Shown here: one piece after another, positions 22,149 through 28,526 of the stretch
Position numbering within the stretch: position 1 is the stretch's first letter
Layout of the letters: each line of letters opens with the position of its first letter
Origin: Sulfurovum sp.
GTDB lineage: Bacteria; Campylobacterota; Campylobacteria; Campylobacterales; Sulfurovaceae
Direction: 5' to 3'
Assembly: GCA_027029065.1 (NCBI GenBank)
Contig: JALVGO010000200.1
Coordinates: forward strand, 1 to 28,526
Length of the DNA stretch: 28,526 nucleotides
The notes under the pieces: generated by a model
The model's database searches: none
Seen by the model: the letters and a program-made list of their open reading frames with translations, nothing else
What the model was told of the DNA's origin: nothing
Position numbers and translations under genes: made by a program

Positions 22149-23060
22149 TTATCTTGCTCTGTTGATAGTTTCAAATCCCTCTTCAATTGAATCCGCTTTC
22201 CCCAGTAAAAAGAGCAATACCGCAGCATTGAACTGTGCCAGCTTTACGAAACTTTCACTCGGATGTCGGGTCTGCTGTAGAGAATCTTCCAGCGTAACAG
22301 GTTTGAACGACTTGGTATAGTCGATGCCGTACGCTTTCGGGTCGACTTTGAATTCTGTTATGTCATCATTTTCCACAACTGTGATGGCACATTTTCCGAA
22401 TATCTCTGGACTCCCTTCATTGCCTTTGATGATGATGAGTTTTTTGTAACGGTCTTTGTAGAGTGCGATGTATTTCTCTACGAAGGGTTTGTGGAAAGCG
22501 CCGATGACTGCGGTTTCGCTTTTGGTGATCCCCAGCAGTTTTTCAATGGTGTTGAAGGAGCTGCGCAGTCCCAGTTTTGTGCGAAGCTGACTGAAGCGGT
22601 AGAGTTCCGGAAAATAGGTTTTGCGGTCGTAGAAGTGGACATTTTTGGGTAAGGTAACGGCATCGCACACCTCTTTGAGGGTCACACCGCCTTTGGCAGG
22701 CTGTAACAGCCCGCCGTGCACAGAGAGTTCCACCCCAAAAGGTTTGAGTGCCTGTGCCATGAGCGGGAGCAGGTAGGGGTTGTTGACCTTGCCGTCGTAG
22801 GGGTAGCCAAACTCCACTGTATGCGGTTTGGGGTCGTGCAGGATGAACTCGTCAAAGACATCGAGTGCAGCTTTGAACTCCTCTATGCTCTCACCCTTGA
22901 CACGCCAGCCAAGCAGAAAGGCAGCTGCCTGTTCGGGGACAACCTCGTTTTTGAGCATGGCACGGATGACCGTCTGCATCTCTTCGTAGGTAAGGTCACG
23001 GTTACGCTTGGGACCGGTACCGACAAGTTTGAGGTAGGGGAGGAATTCTTGGCTGGTCAT
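22149..23060 (-). CDS. TrpD2/YbiB-like glycosyl transferase family 3 protein
   Basis: A 303-residue protein related to anthranilate phosphoribosyltransferase (TrpD) but of the TrpD2/YbiB type. The N-terminal helical domain has LTYEEMQTVIRAML and EQAAAFLLGWRVKGES. The C-terminal domain has FGYPYDGKVNNPYLLPL, a GVELSVHGG stretch, LRTKLGLRSSFNTIEKLL and IIIKGNEGSPE. Where true TrpD has the GTGGD PRPP loop, this reads GYPYDGK, so anthranilate transfer is unlikely. E. coli YbiB of this type binds nucleic acids. No trp genes are near. Its promoter shares the palindrome-rich divergent region at 23117-23175 and has a class II Fnr-type arrangement, so it may be induced with the peroxidase unit. Confidence 0.82.
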   Translation of the reverse strand: MTSQEFLPYLKLVGTGPKRNRDLTYEEMQTVIRAMLKNEVVPEQAAAFLLGWRVKGESIEEFKAALDVFDEFILHDPKPHTVEFGYPYDGKVNNPYLLPLMAQALKPFGVELSVHGGLLQPAKGGVTLKEVCDAVTLPKNVHFYDRKTYFPELYRFSQLRTKLGLRSSFNTIEKLLGITKSETAVIGAFHKPFVEKYIALYKDRYKKLIIIKGNEGSPEIFGKCAITVVENDDITEFKVDPKAYGIDYTKSFKPVTLEDSLQQTRHPSESFVKLAQFNAAVLLFLLGKADSIEEGFETINRAR

Positions 23061-23116
23061 GGGTGCTCTTTTGCAAATGGTTTGGGTTATTGTAGCTTTT
23101 TGGAGGAAAAATCTGA

Positions 23117-23130
23117 TTGAGATATATCAA
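23117..23130 (-). promoter_or_regulatory. Fnr-like dyad and -10 for the TrpD2-like gene
   Basis: TTGAG-ATAT-ATCAA differs from the Fnr consensus at one half-site base. On the minus strand TACAAT (23094-23089) starts 22 bases beyond the dyad, the class II position, predicting a start near 23082 and a leader of about 21 bases. Confidence 0.62.
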
Positions 23131-23132
23131 TT

Positions 23133-23146
23133 GCAGAGATCTCTGC
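23133..23146. promoter_or_regulatory. Perfect palindrome between divergent promoters
   Basis: GCAGAGATCTCTGC is an exact 14-base palindrome located 2 bases from the Fnr-like dyad at 23117-23130 and 13 bases from the core of the next one. Its placement between two divergent promoters suggests an operator for a further regulator. The protein that binds it cannot be named from sequence. Confidence 0.4.
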
Positions 23147-23157
23147 TATGGATGAAA

Positions 23158-23175
23158 TCATGATTTAAATCATGA
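23158..23175 (+). promoter_or_regulatory. 18-base palindrome with Fnr-like core, PAS/peroxidase promoter
   Basis: TCATGATTTAAATCATGA is a perfect palindrome whose core ATGAT-TTAA-ATCAT (23160-23173) differs from the Fnr consensus only at the outermost base of each arm. TATAAT (23196-23201) starts 22 bases beyond the core, the class II position, predicting a start near 23208. Downstream are the PAS gene (23235) and the cytochrome c peroxidase. Confidence 0.68.
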
Positions 23176-23234
23176 AAATGGTTTTGCCGGCATGCTATAA
23201 TGAACAATCATTAGCATAAAAAGAGAGAAAAACC

Positions 23235-23723
23235 ATGGAAACAACCTTTAATATGTTCATTGAAACAGAGGTACCCGAAGACGAACTGATCGTCTCTCGG
23301 ACGGACTTTAGCGGAAAGATCACCTATGTGAATGAAACCTTTGCCTAGATATCAGGCTACAGACCCGAAGAGCTCATTGGCAAACCGCATAATGTCATCC
23401 GCCACCCCGATATGCCCAAGTCTGCCTTTGCCGATATGTGGGCAACCCTCAAGCGCGGAGAAGTGTGGGAAGGGTATGTGAAAAACCTGCGCAAGGACAA
23501 AGGCTACTACTGGGTCTATGCCAGAATGTCCACAGTCATCAAAGAGGGCAAACCTGTTGAGTACAAGTCTGTAAGGGAGCCTGTTTCAAGAGAGAAAAAG
23601 ATAGAGATGCAAAATCTTTATGACAAAATGCGCGCCGAAGAGGAGGGACAGACAAGGGTTGTGCTCTATGTTCATAACGATGCCCTTGAAACGATTGAAA
23701 AGCTGGAGGACGGTTTGCAGTGA
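23235..23723 (+). pseudogene. PAS-domain gene interrupted by an in-frame amber codon
   Basis: From ATG 23235 the frame reads as an intact PAS domain of the Aer/chemotaxis type: ELIVSRTDFSGKITYVNETFA, then TAG at 23346-23348 (codon 38), then ISGYRPEELIGKPHNVIRHP, WEGYVKNLRKDKGYYWVYA, and on to a stop at 23721. The frame is the same on both sides, so one base change separates it from an intact gene of 162 codons. In relatives the residue before ISGY is often polar, such as Glu, Gln or Lys; GAG, CAG or AAG would each need one change. An internal ATG at 23412 would give only a C-terminal fragment without the PAS core. A sequencing error is possible. CCP follows 31 bases later. Confidence 0.85.
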
Positions 23724-23754
23724 AAAATGCCTGAAGTGTAAAAGGAGGGATATT

Positions 23755-24825
23755 ATGAAAAAGCTGTTTCACCCTGTAACGATCACCCTCTTTGTGATCG
23801 TACTGCTTTTGTCCCTGCCGATGCTGCTGCCGAAAAAAGAGATTGTGCTGACAGATGCACAGTCACGACAGGCTGCTGCTTCCCACAATCTTGTCTCCAT
23901 GCCAAAGACCTATAATGGCGTGTTGAGGGCTACCTATAATCCCCAAAATCCTCCCAGTGAAGCAAAAATTGCTCTGGGGCAGCAGCTTTACTTCGATACA
24001 AGGCTTTCTAGAGATCAGACTATCAACTGTGCGACATGTCATCTGTTGCAAGAAGGAGGGGATGACAATCTTCCGACAGCCATTGGCTATCATGGCAGGG
24101 CAAATCCGAAACATCTAAATTCTCCCACTGTACTCAATGCCGCTCTTGCCAAAGCCCAGTTTTGGGACGGGCGTGCCAAAGATGTGGAGGAGCAGGCAGG
24201 CGGACCGGTACAGGCACCCTTTGAGATGAATATGACTCCTGGTGAAGTGGAATCACGGTTGAATGCAGATAGAGCGATGAAACAGCAGTTTAAGACAGTT
24301 TTTGGTGATGTAAATATTACGTTTGAAAAGGTGAGAAAAGCCATTGGCACATATGAGCGTACACTGCTGACACGTGGTGCATACGACCGTTTTCTTGAGG
24401 GGGATGACCATGCCATATCCGCTGCGGCAAAGCGGGGGATGACACTCTTTGTCACTAAGGGGTGCGCCGGATGCCATACCGGTATGAGTGTAGGGGGACA
24501 GAGTATCCAGAAGTTTCCGCTGCGGCGTTATCTCTCTGATTATGTCGGACTATTGTTCGAACCCGATATCCGGCTTAAAGAGAGTCCTTTCCCCTTTGTC
24601 AACGAGGGCGGTTTCCTTGGACGGGGCAATCAGCTCCGTTTTCGTGTACCGATTTTGAGAAATATCACCAAAACAGCTCCCTATTTTCACAATGGAGCGG
24701 TCACTAAGCTTGAAGAGGCGGTACGGATCATGAGCAAATATCAGATAGGGCATGAGTTTACCAAAGCACAGATTGCGGATGTGGTAGCCTTTTTAAAAAC
24801 GTTAGAGGGGGATCTGATACGATAA
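23755..24825 (+). CDS. Diheme cytochrome c peroxidase (CcpA/MauG family)
   Basis: This is a periplasmic peroxidase that reduces H2O2 with electrons from small cytochromes. I start at 23755, where AAAGGAGG precedes the ATG; a longer frame from 23620 runs back through the PAS gene. The N-terminus (residues 7-25) is a signal anchor. Heme sites are CATCH at residues 92-96 and CAGCH at 237-241. Other family marks are LGQQLYFDTRLSRDQTINC, LNSPTVLNAA, FWDGRAKDVEEQA, PYFHNGAVTKLEEAV and the C-terminal helix. The 356-residue length is normal. It lies 31 bases after the broken PAS gene and probably shares the Fnr-like promoter at 23158-23201, in line with oxygen-dependent control of such enzymes. Confidence 0.93.
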   Translation: MKKLFHPVTITLFVIVLLLSLPMLLPKKEIVLTDAQSRQAAASHNLVSMPKTYNGVLRATYNPQNPPSEAKIALGQQLYFDTRLSRDQTINCATCHLLQEGGDDNLPTAIGYHGRANPKHLNSPTVLNAALAKAQFWDGRAKDVEEQAGGPVQAPFEMNMTPGEVESRLNADRAMKQQFKTVFGDVNITFEKVRKAIGTYERTLLTRGAYDRFLEGDDHAISAAAKRGMTLFVTKGCAGCHTGMSVGGQSIQKFPLRRYLSDYVGLLFEPDIRLKESPFPFVNEGGFLGRGNQLRFRVPILRNITKTAPYFHNGAVTKLEEAVRIMSKYQIGHEFTKAQIADVVAFLKTLEGDLIR

Positions 24826-25121
24826 ATGACGGGAAAAACGCTAAAAAGAGATTGTTTTTCAGTCAGTTATCTATTGGTTAACCATCTGTTTTACAACGGT
24901 TAGTGTTCAGGGGTTATACTGCTATTAAGAAAGAGATTTACTCTTTCGTGTGATGGTGGTCGAGAGCTATTTTGTTTTACTCCTTGTCCAAAAATTGTAA
25001 ACTTCCTTGTTTTACTCTCACCACTCCTCCCAAAAAGGAGGAAGCGACCTTTTTCATAATCCCTTTCCTTGTTTTTATGATTCCCCTTTCCTGTCGCTCC
25101 TCCTTTTCACCTGTTTCTAAA
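24826..25121. other. Gene-free, structure-rich intergenic region
   Basis: This 296-base gap holds no convincing gene. GTGGT-c-GAGAG (24956-24966) pairs with CTCTCACCAC (25015-25024). GGAGGAAGCGAC (25037-25048) pairs with GTCGCTCCTCC (25093-25103) with one bulged A and is followed by TTTTC. TCCTCC (25025-25030) could instead pair with GGAGGA (25037-25042) around CAAAAA, so two hairpins are mutually exclusive. TTGTTTTACTC occurs twice (about 24971 and 25008). The 25093-25103 arm with its T-run could terminate the peroxidase transcript; the rest may be a small RNA or attenuator. Confidence 0.5.
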
Positions 25122-25442
25122 CTATAGCGGTTTGTCAGAGATGATAATACGGCTTTTGCTTTTTACATTGTTTGCAGGAGTACGCTGTTGTTTCAGTTCC
25201 TCCTCATGCTGTGACTTCAGTTTATGGCTGAGCTCTTTTTGCAGTTGACGCTGCAGTTGTGCCACCTCTGCTTCAAGTGATTGTATCTTTTGCGCTTGTG
25301 CTTCGATGACAGCGGCAAAATCCGCACAATAGGTTTTTGTGTCAAATTCGATACCGCTGATATAGTATTTTTTGAATGCCGGCATGGCTGTGTCAGCCAT
25401 AGTCATGGTGAAGAGTACAAGCAGGCTCAGTATGGTTTTCAT
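25122..25442 (-). CDS. Small exported coiled-coil protein, function unknown
   Basis: A 106-residue protein with a signal peptide (about residues 1-16, ending MA). A short domain follows (MPAFKKYYISGIEFDTKTYCADF), then a heptad-type coiled coil (about residues 43-88, AQAQKIQSLEAEVAQLQRQLQ and on), and a basic tail. One Cys (about residue 39) could form an intermolecular disulfide or a thiol site. I do not recognise the family. AAGGAG lies 8 bases before the ATG. It is alone on its strand, diverging from the PAP2 phosphatase gene, with the structured gap at its 3' end. Confidence 0.8.
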   Translation of the reverse strand: MKTILSLLVLFTMTMADTAMPAFKKYYISGIEFDTKTYCADFAAVIEAQAQKIQSLEAEVAQLQRQLQKELSHKLKSQHEEELKQQRTPANNVKSKSRIIISDKPL

Positions 25443-25532
25443 TTTGGTATTCTCCTTTGCGTTGTTGAATTAATTATAACCTATTCTTTTAAAAATGTGT
25501 TATGATTTCGGATATAGATGAGGAGATGGGAT

Positions 25533-26159
25533 ATGTCAGTGAAAGGGAAGGTGGTTGTCAGTCTGTTTGGGCTCTCTTTGTTTGCAGCAATGCTTGTAAA
25601 CGTTCTCTATGATGGACGGGTTTTGATGCTTGATAAATGGATAAGCGGGCATATGCATCTGCTTAGAGAACCGTGCTTTGATCCCATTGTAAAGATGATT
25701 ACGGATATCAACGGCATCTTTGGTGCAGCCATTTTCTCTGTTTTGGTTGTTGTGCTGTTTGCATGGCTGAAATGGTATCGTGACATTGTTTTCTACCTGA
25801 GTGTGACATTGGGTGCGACAGGTGTGTTTGTACTCATTAAACAGTTGGTAGTACGCAGCCGTCCAGAGAGTGCCATTATAGAGATAGGCGGATACTCTTT
25901 CCCTTCCGGACATACGACGATGGCAACAGCTATGGCGTTTGCACTCTATTTTATTTTGTCTGAAAAAACCCAAAATCGTACGGTAAAGGCATGTCTCTTT
26001 CTTATTGCGTTGGGATGGTCACTGCTGATTGCTTCTACCCGGCTCTATCTGGGTGTGCACTGGTTCAGTGATGTTGTCGGCGGATTTGGACTTGGGCTTT
26101 TCTGGGTAACTGCTGTAGGGCTGCTGTTCCCTATGAAGCCTTACTCCCCTGCCCAATAA
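25533..26159 (+). CDS. PAP2-family membrane phosphatase
   Basis: A 208-residue integral membrane enzyme of the type 2 phosphatidic acid phosphatase family, which removes phosphate from lipid phosphates such as undecaprenyl pyrophosphate or phosphatidylglycerophosphate on the periplasmic face. All three motifs are present: KQLVVRSRP, SFPSGHTT with the catalytic His, and STRLYLGVHWFSDVVGG with the nucleophile-activating His and Asp. About six helices are predicted. I chose ATG 25533, where AGGAG lies 7 bases upstream; an in-frame ATG at 25518 has no ribosome site. The precise lipid substrate cannot be told. Confidence 0.9.
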   Translation: MSVKGKVVVSLFGLSLFAAMLVNVLYDGRVLMLDKWISGHMHLLREPCFDPIVKMITDINGIFGAAIFSVLVVVLFAWLKWYRDIVFYLSVTLGATGVFVLIKQLVVRSRPESAIIEIGGYSFPSGHTTMATAMAFALYFILSEKTQNRTVKACLFLIALGWSLLIASTRLYLGVHWFSDVVGGFGLGLFWVTAVGLLFPMKPYSPAQ

Positions 26160-26160
26160 C

Positions 26161-26195
26161 TTGGTATCGATAAAAAATAGGTTATACTTATTGCA
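26161..26195 (+). promoter_or_regulatory. Promoter giving a probably leaderless MscS message
   Basis: TTGGTA (26161-26166) and TATACT (26183-26188) are 16 bases apart and resemble -35 and -10 boxes. A start 7 bases beyond the -10 falls on the A of the ATG at 26195. No ribosome site is visible before this ATG, which agrees with a leaderless transcript. Confidence 0.45.
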
Positions 26196-28060
26196 TGAAA
26201 CAACAAAGTGTAAAACCGTTTATCGTTGTGATGCTGTTTGCCGTGTTGTCTGTAACGACACTCTTGTATGCAGGCAAAAAATACAACCCGTGGATAGATG
26301 AACAGATTGTCCTGATCGATAAAATAAACGACCAGAATTTGACGCAAAAAGAGCTTGCAGCGATTTTTGATGAGCGTGACAAACTCTATATGCAGGCATT
26401 GCAGAGTATCCTTTTGGAAAAAACAGGGCTGCTGCACTATATCAATCGTTACGACAATGAGATCTACAAACTTGAAAAGATGATCAAGATCAACCGGCGC
26501 TACGGGAATACAGAAGCGGTACTTCGTGATGAGGTACAGGTGAAGTCCTACAAGCTGCTTGAGATACAAAACCGTATGGTGCAGCGTATTTTCAAAGCAC
26601 TTGATTCTATGCCGGTTGATGCATTTGAAGAGGAGATGCATAAAATTTTTGTGGAAAGCCAGCTTGAGATAAGCAAACTGGACAATCAAAACAAACAGTA
26701 TCGGGATATTCTGAAGAAAAAGCTTAAAAGCCGTATTGAAAAGCAGGTACAAAAGAATATCAAAGAGTTTTATGCGCTTATGGAGATCAATGCCGATATT
26801 TTGCGTTATTTTTCAGAGAATGCAAGGCATGTCTACAGGCTCAACCAATATACGCAGTACCATATTTTGCAACCGGCACTCTATGTAGACGGCTATGCGG
26901 ATAAGTGGCATATCAATGAGTTGCTCAAACCGTATGGACTCAGTGCCGTAAAGCTGGTGTTGATACTGCTGGTAACGATGCTGATCTTTTTGGTACGCCG
27001 GGTGTTGATCGGGCTGATTGAACGGTTGATTTTGAAATTCAAATATGTGGGACACTATGCCAAAGAGATTATTGCCGATATCAAATCTCCTATCTCTTTA
27101 CTGCTTTTGGTTATTAACATTGAACTGATTCTGTTTATCTATAACGATTTCAGTACCTATCCAATGCTGGGTCGGGTTTTTAGTGTTCTGCATACGTTTT
27201 TTGTGACATTCATTGTCTATCGAACGCTTAACAGTATTGCCCGTGTCAGACTTGAACATCTTGATGCAAGCAATAAACATATCAAGAGTGAACTCTTTAA
27301 CCTGACAGTCAAAATTCTCAACTTCCTGGTTGTGCTTGTGGGGATGCTTTTCGCCCTGCATTTTGCGGGGGTAAATCTGACGGCGGTACTCTCTGGACTT
27401 GGTATAGGTGGTTTTGCTGTGGCTTTGGCAGCACGGGAGAGCCTCTCGAACTTTTTTGGGACTATCTCGATTTTGATGAGTGAAATTTTCTCTCAGGGAG
27501 ACTGGATAGAGGTTGATGGCAAAGAGGGGAATGTTGTCGAAATAGGGCTGCGTGTGACGACCATACGGACATTTGACAATGCGCTTATTGCCATTCCAAA
27601 TGCGACACTTGCAAATGAAGAGGTAAAAAACTGGAGCCGCCGCATTATCGGGCGCCGTATCAAGATGAAGATTTCAGTGACATACGATTCACCCCGTGAA
27701 GCACTGCAAAATGCAATTGTACAGATACGCCAAATGCTGCATGAGCATCCCGATATTGCTACCGAGAAGACAAGCTATGATGATCGCAGCAAAAAGAGTG
27801 CAAAAATGGTATCCAAAGAGGATGAACTGGGTGTCAAGCGTACCCTGATGGTCTATCTGGATACATTTGCAGATTCAAGTATCGATATTCTCATCTATGC
27901 ATTTACCAAATCCACTGTGTGGAGTGACTGGCTCAAAGTCAAGGAGGATGTGATGTACAGAATTATGGAGATTCTCGAAACCAATGGATTGCGTTTTGCG
28001 TTCCCTACTATTACGATTGATCAACCGGAAAACGGGAAGTGTGAGGATGAAATGAGATGA
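26195..28060 (+). CDS. Large MscS-family mechanosensitive channel
   Basis: This 621-residue channel would open under membrane tension to release solutes during osmotic downshock. It has an N-terminal signal or helix (residues 9-26) and a long, charged, helical periplasmic domain (about 30-240). Several helices (about 250-390) lead to the pore-lining TM3 at about 395-427, LTAVLSGLGIGGFAVALAARE, with the Gly/Ala packing typical of MscS. The cytoplasmic beta domain follows (GDWIEVDGKEGNVVEIGLRVTTIRT, IPNATLANEEVKNWSRR). The extra N-terminal domain places it among larger YbdG/MscM-like members rather than the 286-residue MscS. The stop overlaps the next start as ATGA. Confidence 0.92.
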   Translation: MKQQSVKPFIVVMLFAVLSVTTLLYAGKKYNPWIDEQIVLIDKINDQNLTQKELAAIFDERDKLYMQALQSILLEKTGLLHYINRYDNEIYKLEKMIKINRRYGNTEAVLRDEVQVKSYKLLEIQNRMVQRIFKALDSMPVDAFEEEMHKIFVESQLEISKLDNQNKQYRDILKKKLKSRIEKQVQKNIKEFYALMEINADILRYFSENARHVYRLNQYTQYHILQPALYVDGYADKWHINELLKPYGLSAVKLVLILLVTMLIFLVRRVLIGLIERLILKFKYVGHYAKEIIADIKSPISLLLLVINIELILFIYNDFSTYPMLGRVFSVLHTFFVTFIVYRTLNSIARVRLEHLDASNKHIKSELFNLTVKILNFLVVLVGMLFALHFAGVNLTAVLSGLGIGGFAVALAARESLSNFFGTISILMSEIFSQGDWIEVDGKEGNVVEIGLRVTTIRTFDNALIAIPNATLANEEVKNWSRRIIGRRIKMKISVTYDSPREALQNAIVQIRQMLHEHPDIATEKTSYDDRSKKSAKMVSKEDELGVKRTLMVYLDTFADSSIDILIYAFTKSTVWSDWLKVKEDVMYRIMEILETNGLRFAFPTITIDQPENGKCEDEMR

Positions 28061-28526
28061 AACCTCTTGTAGGTATAGTGTTAAGCTGTTTGGCAGTATC
28101 GCTTTTTGCGGGAGGAGGTATCCCTCAGACACCGAAAAAGGAGGAGATACGTGATACGATCGTTGTACACGGGATGGTACTTCACGGGAAGGTCATCGAC
28201 CTTGGCCCTGAACGTCTCTCTTTCAAGCTCAACTATGCTGAGGGGGTGAATCATATCAAATATGAGGATATCGATACGATTCACACCAAGTATAACTATC
28301 ATATCTCTTTTAAACGGATCGATATTGAAGGCAGGGTTGTGGGTATAGAGGAGAAGAAATTTCTCAATGTTATCGATAGCAACGGACATGAACGGCTTAT
28401 CAAGATTGCGGACATCGACAACTTTGTCATGTCGGTACAGAATGATGACTCTTTTGAGAACAGGGTACGAAACAAATTTCCATACACCAAAGGTACGGTA
28501 GCGTTTGGTTTGGAAAAAGAAAACGG
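28057..28526 (+). CDS. Exported DUF481/YdiY-like protein, 3' end missing
   Basis: The frame starts in the ATGA overlap with the MscS gene and is still open at the window edge after 156 codons. A signal peptide (about residues 1-18, ending LFA) is followed by two beta-rich repeats in the style of VVHGMVLHGKVIDLGPERLSF...IKYEDIDTI and IDIEGRVVGIEEKKFLNVI...IKIADIDNF. That pattern, a short SH3-like repeat with xGxVxxL and I..edI ends, is typical of the N-terminus of DUF481 (YdiY, salt-induced outer membrane) proteins, whose beta-barrel part would lie beyond the window. Family assignment is moderate. Coupling to a mechanosensitive channel suggests an envelope-stress role. Confidence 0.72.
   Translation, partial: MKPLVGIVLSCLAVSLFAGGGIPQTPKKEEIRDTIVVHGMVLHGKVIDLGPERLSFKLNYAEGVNHIKYEDIDTIHTKYNYHISFKRIDIEGRVVGIEEKKFLNVIDSNGHERLIKIADIDNFVMSVQNDDSFENRVRNKFPYTKGTVAFGLEKEN

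Noticed and set aside
22149..23060. Calling the minus-strand gene trpD
   Set aside because: The GTGGD-type PRPP loop of true anthranilate phosphoribosyltransferase is replaced and no trp gene is near.
25045..25067. Short minus-strand frame starting MKKVASSFLGG after a good ribosome site in the 24826-25121 gap
   Set aside because: Only 26 codons, overlapping the stem-loops, and not hydrophobic like type I toxins. Conservation would be needed to support it.

Overview
The window looks like chromosome of a denitrifying, probably sulfur- or hydrogen-oxidising member of the Campylobacterota (Epsilonproteobacteria), most like Sulfurovum/Sulfurimonas. This rests on a fused HisI-HisE, a trxB-dapB-purF run, a cytochrome cd1 plus cNOR denitrification block, many exported c-type cytochromes and moderate G+C. 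The assignment comes from protein character only; no database was searched. No rRNA, tRNA, CRISPR array, transposase or integrase was recognised.

Region 1 (1-6503) is housekeeping. On the plus strand are the end of thioredoxin reductase, dapB and purF. On the minus strand are a NifX/NifB-C-like protein, hisIE, an SPFH/prohibitin membrane protein and ilvE. Two intergenic gaps here (1632-1788 and 4331-4423) carry the same composite repeat: tandem heptamers, a perfect hairpin with a 3-base loop, then four copies of ACTCTTC.

Region 2 (6591-18901) is a nitrogen-oxide respiration island. A divergent pair of transcription units encodes small membrane proteins. Then come an unknown four-helix membrane protein, norC, norB, a 48-residue membrane micro-protein, nirS (cytochrome cd1), a pentaheme cytochrome, and a convergent single-heme cytochrome. 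A periplasmic solute-binding protein and a GGDEF-EAL protein follow, then nirF (heme d1 synthesis) and a thioredoxin-fold protein without CxxC. NirS would reduce nitrite to NO and NorCB would reduce NO to N2O; the small cytochromes are plausible electron carriers. The other heme d1 genes are not in the window.

Region 3 (18970-23060) has an exported amidohydrolase with a cysteine-rich tail, an exported choloylglycine-hydrolase-type Ntn hydrolase, and a TrpD2/YbiB-like protein on the minus strand. Region 4 (23117-28526) has a palindrome-rich divergent control region, a PAS gene broken by one in-frame amber codon, a diheme cytochrome c peroxidase, a structured gap, a small coiled-coil exported protein, a PAP2 phosphatase, an MscS channel and the start of a DUF481-like gene.

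The strongest system-level signal is regulatory. Six Crp/Fnr-type dyads (TTGAx-N4-xTCAA or close) lie in intergenic DNA. Each has a -10-like hexamer 22 or 23 bases beyond the dyad edge, the class II (-41.5) geometry. They connect the nor/nir genes, nirF, the small cytochrome, the unknown membrane genes at 6591-7658, the TrpD2-like gene and the PAS/peroxidase unit into one predicted O2/NO-responsive regulon.
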